From: Proteromonas lacertae
Lineage: Eukaryota > Sar > Bigyra > Opalinata > Proteromonadidae
NCBI GenBank assembly: GCA_002245135.1
Contig: NGBS01000882.1
Span: forward strand, 62,001-126,000
DNA: 64,000 nucleotides
Direction of reading: 5' to 3'
The notes under the pieces are model-generated. The model did no database searches, was not told the DNA's origin, and saw nothing but the letters and a program-made list of their open reading frames with translations. Made by a program: the position numbers and the translations under genes. Positions 62,430 through 64,000 of the stretch are shown in pieces. How positions within the stretch are numbered: the stretch's first letter is position 1; the number at the start of each line of letters is the position of its first letter.

Positions 62430-62672
62430 AATGCGTGTAAAGTAAAGGAGATAAATATATATAACTATATAGATTATATAAATATAATAAATCCTTAAAA
62501 TTGTCAGGATGTATTAACATGATGTATAAATATTTGTTATTCTTGTTTTATTTAAAGAGAAATAAGGAAAAATGATTGAAAAGCTTGAAAAAAGGTTTGT
62601 TTTTCATTTTTCAAAAATCATTCTTTCATTACCATCGCAGTTTATTTTCTTTTCATATCGGAATTTGGATAA

Positions 62673-64000
62673 ATGAGCAATCTAAAATATGGTAATAATA
62701 GTACAGGAATTGTATTTTTTATAAATTGATTTACTTTTTATAGAGTAATCTTTGCAATATCAATAACTTCTATATAATCAAAATTTTGTTGGTAATTGGA
62801 GTATGTTTTAGTTTTGCTAGTTGTGAAAGTGTAAATGAAAGTAAAAAAGCTCTTGAAGTGAGTTGTCTTATACCAGATAAAATAACTGATGATAATGTAG
62901 TAGGAATTGTTGTTACTATAAAAAAGAATAAAGAAGATAATAATGGAGTGATTGTGTTAAGTAAAGCTAACACATATGAAATGAGAATGGATGTAGAGAT
63001 ATCTGGAGGATTGATTATAGAAAAAACTAAATATGAATGGGTTCAAGTTGATAGTGTTCACAATGAAACATTCTTAGTAAAAGGAATTTACAAAGATAGT
63101 TTAAATACAATAAAGAATGACAATTTTGATAATAATCATGAATTTAAATCAATAAAAGGTGGTATATTGATAAAAGTCAGAAGTTTTGATGATGAAAATG
63201 AAAAAGGTGAAGTATATTGTGAAACAAACATCTATCCAAAAGGTTTTCCACTAATATTATCAATTGCAACTAATTACACTGGTAATGATATTCCACTTCA
63301 ATTTAATCTACCACAAAACATTATGGCTGATTCATTTCACATTAATACTAATATTTATACTTCATTATATACATTATTACAGAATTCATGTGATTCTTTG
63401 ATGAGACAACCAATTGTAAGTTTTGAACATATTGCTGATATAATTTATTCAAAAGTATTGCTTTTAAAATATATGAAATCGCATAAAATTAGTGATGAAA
63501 AAGTAATGAATGAAAATATTAACAGTTTAGAATATTATTATAATGAATTGTTGAAATATCAAAACAATGATGGAGGATTTGAATGGTTTGGAAAAAATCT
63601 AAGTAATGAAGGATTAACAGCCTATGGAATAATGGTATTAAATGAATTAAAAACAGTAATAAAAGTAGATAATAACATAATAGAAAAAGCAAGGAATTGG
63701 TTGTTAAGTAGACAGTTGAATAATGGTTATTTTAATATAACAAATAATAATAATAATGATATTTTAGGAGTTGTTGGTAATTCTTCAACTACAGCATTTA
63801 TATACTGGGCTTTAAGTGAAGAAAGAAAAATCAATATAACTAAAAAGTTCCTGATGTATTATAACTCACTAAGTGATGTAAGAAATAGTTATATTATTGG
63901 ATTACTTGGTTTGATTTATGATAATATTGAGAGTAAAGAAGAAGAAAATGCTGATAATATGGGATTATTATTAACAAAACTATTTAACGAAGATGGTTCA
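62673..64000 (+). CDS. Alpha-2-macroglobulin-like protein, 5' part, thioester motif replaced
   Basis: Exon 62673-62711, intron 62712-62743 (32 nt), exon 62744 to beyond the window end. Residues 20-45 (FYIIKILLVIGVCFSFASC) act as a signal peptide or anchor. After about 210 residues of beta-rich sequence comes the thioester-domain helical barrel: SLMRQPIVSFEH, LKYQNNDGGFEWFG, EGLTAYGIMVLNEL and WLLSRQLNNGYF, all positioned as in the TED of this family. Where family members have P-x-G-C-x-E-Q, this protein reads P-I-V-S-F-E-H, so the thioester Cys and Gln are gone. The N-terminal macroglobulin domains that normally add about 700 residues before the TED are nearly all missing. The gene continues past 64000. 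Confidence 0.8.

Overview
This is an AT-rich (by eye about three-quarters A+T), gene-dense window from the nuclear genome of a single-celled eukaryote. I cannot name the lineage. The eukaryotic evidence is about 74 very short introns, most of them 25-45 nt, starting GTATNT and ending in T-rich TAG, together with eukaryote-only genes: APC1, PRP38A, SNIP1/Pml1, WRAP53, AMPK alpha, RMI1, SFI1-like, DNAJC21, Hsp110 and holocarboxylase synthetase. A lipoyl-domain protein with a likely mitochondrial presequence and a biotin ligase point to an organism with mitochondrial metabolism. Low-complexity Asn, Gln, Ser and Lys/Glu tracts are common inside proteins. Coordinates given for a gene span its introns, and the exon limits are in the evidence text.

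Layout. 0-13 kb: the 3' end of an unknown gene, a possible transcription regulator, a possible hAT-transposon remnant between related short repeats, WRAP53, glyoxalase II, a helical protein, a bacterial-looking MFS transporter, an ankyrin-like protein and SNIP1. 13-21 kb: one very long minus-strand gene joining B-boxes, a degenerate kinase, a BTB/BACK-like region, leucine-rich repeats, armadillo-like repeats and a CaaX end, followed by AMPK alpha. 21-26.8 kb: a small coiled-coil protein, RMI1, a Lys-rich protein and DNAJC21. 26.9-36.3 kb: an intronless 3146-residue coiled-coil protein with near-identical internal duplications. 36.5-43.1 kb: SFI1-like, a lid-less Hsp70, a TKL kinase and PRP38A. 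43.2-49 kb: APC1 and a lone lipoyl-domain protein. 49-57.1 kb: an EF-hand protein, a tandem family of unknown Cys-rich proteins with a broken third copy, and an Hsp110-TPR fusion. 57.3-64 kb: a multipass membrane protein, holocarboxylase synthetase and the start of an alpha-2-macroglobulin-like protein.

Main unusual signal. In seven places, across five genes, the reading frame changes by exactly +1, and each can be placed at an in-frame stop codon (TGA at five, TAA at two). No case of the opposite direction was needed. Normal gene ends here almost always use TAA or TAG. This could be programmed +1 frameshifting or tolerated insertions, or assembly errors or unusual introns at some sites. At Hsp70, RMI1 and APC1 I found no credible intron. 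Other highlights are a U12-like AT-AA intron whose phase and protein motif fit exactly, an Hsp110 that lacks the substrate-binding beta domain and carries a TPR domain, and an alpha-2-macroglobulin with its thioester motif replaced.

By role, the genes fall into splicing and RNP biology (PRP38A, SNIP1, WRAP53), cell cycle and genome stability (APC1, SFI1-like, RMI1), proteostasis and ribosome maturation (Hsp70, Hsp110-TPR, DNAJC21), signalling (AMPK, TKL kinase, pseudokinase) and metabolism (glyoxalase II, HLCS, lipoyl protein, MFS). They are neighbours, not an operon or pathway.
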